From assembly GCA_964577205.1 (NCBI GenBank), contig CAZNYG010000028.1:1-26577 (forward strand): DNA of 26,577 bases. The letters are read 5' to 3'. A model generated the notes under the pieces. The model was not told the DNA's origin and did not search any database. It was given only the letters and a program-made list of their open reading frames with translations. The first letter of the stretch is position 1. Each line of letters opens with the position of its first letter. A program made the position numbers and the translations under genes. This DNA is from CAZNYG01 sp964577205. GTDB taxonomy: Bacteria > Elusimicrobiota > Endomicrobiia > Endomicrobiales > CAIRNS01. Shown here one piece after another: positions 23,020 through 26,577 of this stretch.

Positions 23020-26000
23020 CCAGAGGCGACCGGCATGTGCCTCAGGCGGAAATGAGCAGAAAAGAGAACCTTCACGATTCGATCCATTTCCTCGCCAAAA
23101 TGAACGCGTCCCTTTCAATGGAAGGACGGCGGAAATTCCGCATGGGGATCAGCGGCTGGTACTATCGCGACGGTGACGACGCCCCCAAATCCGGGGCATC
23201 CCAGAACCATGCCCATGCCCAGCTTATGCGGTTCGAGTTTCCGATAGAGCATGCCCGGCTTTCCGCGATAGGACAGGCGAACGGGGTCAGCGTTTCCGTT
23301 CTCGACGACAGCGAGCCCGGGTCGGGGATCGTGCTGGAAGTGCCCGGGTGCGGGGAAGAAGACATCGAAAAGATCGCGGCGACAGCTCATGCCGTAATAG
23401 AAAAGATCACGGACAAAGGCAATACGTTCAACGTTTTCGCCGCGCCGACCGAAAAGGGCATGAGGGTGTTTATCGGCGACAAGCGCGCGGGCACGCCGGC
23501 GCCCTATTTTACCAACGAATGGGGTTTTTCCGAGTTCGCCCGCGTGGTCGTCGTGGACGCGCCGGTACTCTATTACGATTTTTCGGATAAGCAGAAAGAA
23601 ACATACTCCCGGATCGTCAACGAGGCGGAGGAACTCGAACAGCGGAAAGCCGAAAAGGAAAAGAGTAAAGCGGACGCTCTCGCGCGGGGGGAGGATGCCG
23701 ACGCCGATATCGATGAAGATATTAAGCAACTGAATGAAGCGATCGGCAGGAAAAAAAGCGAACTGATCAACTGGGTCAAAGAACAGAAAGCCGCAGAAAA
23801 GCTTTCACGTATCCTTCCGTCTCTTTCAGAGAAGGCGCGAAAAGCGATGGAAATGACCACCGAGGAAAAAGGAACGGTTTACGGGATCGCCGCCAGCGTT
23901 GTTGACGAGGCTTCCGAAAGGTTCTTCAGATCGCCGGAGCTTGACCTCCTGGCCGGTCTTCTGTCAACGGACGAAAGGGAAAAGATCTCCGCGCAGGATC
24001 CGGCGGATGTCCTTATCGTCTGCGGCAATGACGATATTGATACCATCGCCGAAGCGTTTGAACTGTTCGCCGGCGGCAGGGTGAAACATCTCCTGATATC
24101 AGGCGGCGTGGGGAGGCTTACCGTAGATCTTTTGACGGCAGTCAGAAAAATGGATATCCGGGTGGATATCCCCGGGTTCGACCTTGCCGGTTTCGATGAG
24201 AAGGAGGCGGCGCGCCTGAGAAAGCTTTCCAATATCGAGATCAAGAAGCATTTCTCTCCCAATCCGCACATTAACGAGGCGGATATCATCAAAAAGGTCA
24301 TCCTCGCGATGGCCAAAAAGAAAATAATCAGTTGCGCGGGCAAAACGGACTCTCGATCGGCCGATCAGCGCGGCCGCTGCGAGGATATGGTGTCGCGTAC
24401 CGAGGATTTTATCACCTGCGACACAAAATCATCGAATACTTATTTGAATTTCGTGAACTCCCTCAAGCTGATGCCCGCAGTGATAAAAAAGCTGAAGATG
24501 GAACAAGACCGGCCGCTGCGGGCAGCCTATATGCAGAAGCCGCTCCAGATGCTGCGTACCACTGCAAGCTTTTACAGGGTATTCGCGGATGAAACTGCCA
24601 GTGGCCGTTGTGAGGGAATACCGTGCACGGTTGATTATCGAAAAAAATCTCCGGGAAGTTACGCCTTGACCGGAGGCCTCGATGTCGAGCGGATAATCGC
24701 GGGCGAGTTATGGCGTATGGCCATCTATACGGCGGCAAAAGATGCCGTACCGCACTACCGGGGGGAGAAAGGCATAAACGCGATACCCGGGGAATACTGG
24801 GATCATCTTGCTTCCGTCATACAGGCATATTCAGGCCGCGAAGAACTCAGGGTAATGCTGAAAGAGATGGCCGTGGACTTCAGGGACAATGATGGCAACC
24901 AGATATTCAAGGAGAGGGAATCGTTTCTTTCGTCGCTTCCCGGAGCTAATCCGGGAATAGTGTCGCTGGCCGAATGGGTTTACGGGGAACCGGTAACGAG
25001 TTCCCTGGCGGATGCCCGCAGCGCGGCGCGGGTCTTGAAAGGATGCGCTTTCTTCCAGTTTTCATCAGATCCCGCGATCAGGGAGGACGATGCCGCCGCC
25101 TGGGCAGCCGCCGGACTGGACGCGTGTGTCATTGCGCCTGTGGATCCCGAACGCGCGGCGAGGCCGGAGCTTATTGAGCTGAACGGAGAACATGGTTCCG
25201 GTTCGCCTGGGTTCAGCCGGGTAGAGGTGCCGTGCGGCGCGGAGACGCTGTTGTGCGGAGTGCGGGCCGAAAAAATATCCGGCGGGAACGCCCTGGTCCT
25301 GCGGTATATGCCGGAAGAACGCGGCCGCCCTCTGGCTGTTTCTGAACAGGAAGCTCTCGCCGCGCGCGCGCCGCTTGCCATCGTAAAGTGGCTCTCAGAC
25401 AACCCTGATCTGCGCGCGATGCTCGGTATGTCGGAAGACGGGTTTAAGATCGGGCTGATCGAAGCGGACGATCCACGACAACTTCCCTCGGCGGCCGCGG
25501 ACCGGTTTAACGGCGATCCTTTGTTCAATGATCCGGTGTTCGTTTACGCGAGCGGATCGCGCGGGGATATCGCTGCCGCCGAAAAAACGTTCCGCGGTTT
25601 CGATCTTATCTGGAACGGAGAGGTGATCGGCTTGAAGCTGAAAATGGCCGCCGCGGCCTTGAGAAGGAAAGGGCTTGTCTCCTACACGCGCGGGATGCCG
25701 GTCTTCTCGGAGACGATCGATCTTTCCTCTTTCGCGGGCGGGCTCCCGCGCCTCGCGCAAACCGATCATTTCAAACGCTACGGCGGCGATCTGGCTGACA
25801 CGTTCGTCCTTAAGAATATTGAACCCCTGCTTGAGAAAGACCGGAAGGGTACGGTGGAACTGGTAAAGTCAGCCGCCAGGAAAGCGCATCAGAAGGATTC
25901 GCCGGTACGGCTCATCATAAGCCTTTCCCCCGATGCTTCTTTTGATCCCGGTACCAGCCTGAAGCTGATCGAAGAGCTCGTCCGCGCCGGAGCGGACGGC

Positions 26001-26577
26001 ATCCGGTTCGATTCCTTTGAAGCGCTTGATCCCGGCGGCCGCGAGATGGCGGGCGCGTGGCTTGACGATGTCCGAGGCTCGATGAACAGTATCAATCCGG
26101 ACGCGCTTATCGCGGGCCGCTGGACCGGGCATCCGGACTACGCGCCGATCGAACAGGCGTATGAACGCTGCGGGATCCAGAGGTATGTGCCATTCTCGCG
26201 GGGGGCAAAACCTTCGATCATTCCTGCCCGGGCATGGGTGGAAATGACGCTCGACGGCGGCGAATACCTCCAGTCTGATGTAAACGGCATTGTCGCGGAT
26301 CTCGAGTACCTTCGCGCCTGCCCGTCAGCCGGCATTGTGGGCATTGATCAGCGGATCTATATGCAGGCAAAGGAGGAGTTCGAAACTTCATTTAACAGCT
26401 TCGATGAATATCTCGCGCGGCTGATCAAAGAGCGTTTGAAGGCCCTCGTGAAGGATCCGGCAATCATGTTTGAACAGGCCCGCCGGAAAGCGCTTTCTCT
26501 GAAAGGGAATGGCAATGAGGAGCTGAATGCCGCGGCGCGCGGCTCTCTGGAGGGATTGCTGTCACATTACCGGGCGA
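22917..26577 (+). CDS. Giant multidomain protein, 3' part after the frameshift (continues past the window)
   Basis: The frame is open from 22890 to the right edge with no stop (over 1200 residues). A separate gene could start only at ATG 22983 or 23052, inside a domain, so I read it as the continuation of the gene at 19849. In order: the rest of a HIT-superfamily domain, with YHILLTRGDRHVPQ and SGASQNHAHAQ (HxHxQ at 23208-23222), like Ap4A phosphorylase/GalT relatives; a Glu/Lys-rich coiled coil near 23590-23780; a DUF218-like domain from 24006 (VLIVCGNDDIDT, HLLISGGVGRLT, then SSNTYLNFVNSL) to about 24590; then about 650 residues I cannot name, including GADGIRFDSFEALD, which may be part of a TIM-barrel-like fold. 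Function unknown. Confidence 0.75.

Overview
The window is about 26.6 kb of GC-rich bacterial DNA. I would place it tentatively in a Candidatus Omnitrophota-like lineage. The main reason is the very long, N-terminally exported multidomain protein at the right end, whose first domain (motifs QDLHCH and VAGGFHT) I associate with Omnitrophota giant proteins. That placement is inference, because no rRNA or other phylogenetic marker lies in the window.

Layout. (1) 1-960: the 3' end of a DUF2075-type helicase/ATPase gene and an AT-rich tail, compositionally unlike the rest and possibly the edge of an acquired segment. (2) 960-4353: a transport block with a promoter and leader, a small symporter accessory protein, an SSS-family sodium:solute symporter with a strong terminator, then an MscS channel. 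(3) 4440-6971: two exported proteins of unknown function, one with a dockerin-like calcium loop and a candidate Cys/His/Glu centre, closed by a terminator. (4) 7034-9556: an envelope cluster of TPM-domain protein, MNT-like nucleotidyltransferase, LemA and a small zinc ribbon, interrupted by palindromic repeats. (5) 9594-13945: two ABC-F ATPases (Uup and YbiT types) on the minus strand around a plus-strand nitroreductase. The YbiT-type gene has one degenerate ATP site and a possible attenuator in its leader. (6) 14077-15587: a MATE exporter, apparently leaderless. (7) 15615-18829: an ECF sigma factor, an anti-sigma factor fused to a PrcB-like C-terminal domain, and an exported VWA protein. Two near-identical sigma-E-like promoters precede the sigma gene and the VWA gene and suggest one autoregulated regulon. 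(8) 18830-26577: heptamer tandem repeats, a promoter, an arsenite methyltransferase gene (arsM), and a giant gene that overlaps arsM by ATGA.

The giant gene runs off the right edge. It carries a one-base frameshift at a run of six C. Across the shift it reads as an N-terminal export signal, a Tiki/ChaN-like domain, several membrane segments, a HIT-superfamily (GalT/Ap4A phosphorylase-like) domain, a DUF218-like domain and a further unassigned region.

The best candidates for something undescribed are the giant fusion protein and its coupling to arsM, and the ECF sigma/anti-sigma-PrcB/VWA regulon. No CRISPR array, tRNA, rRNA or insertion sequence was recognised.
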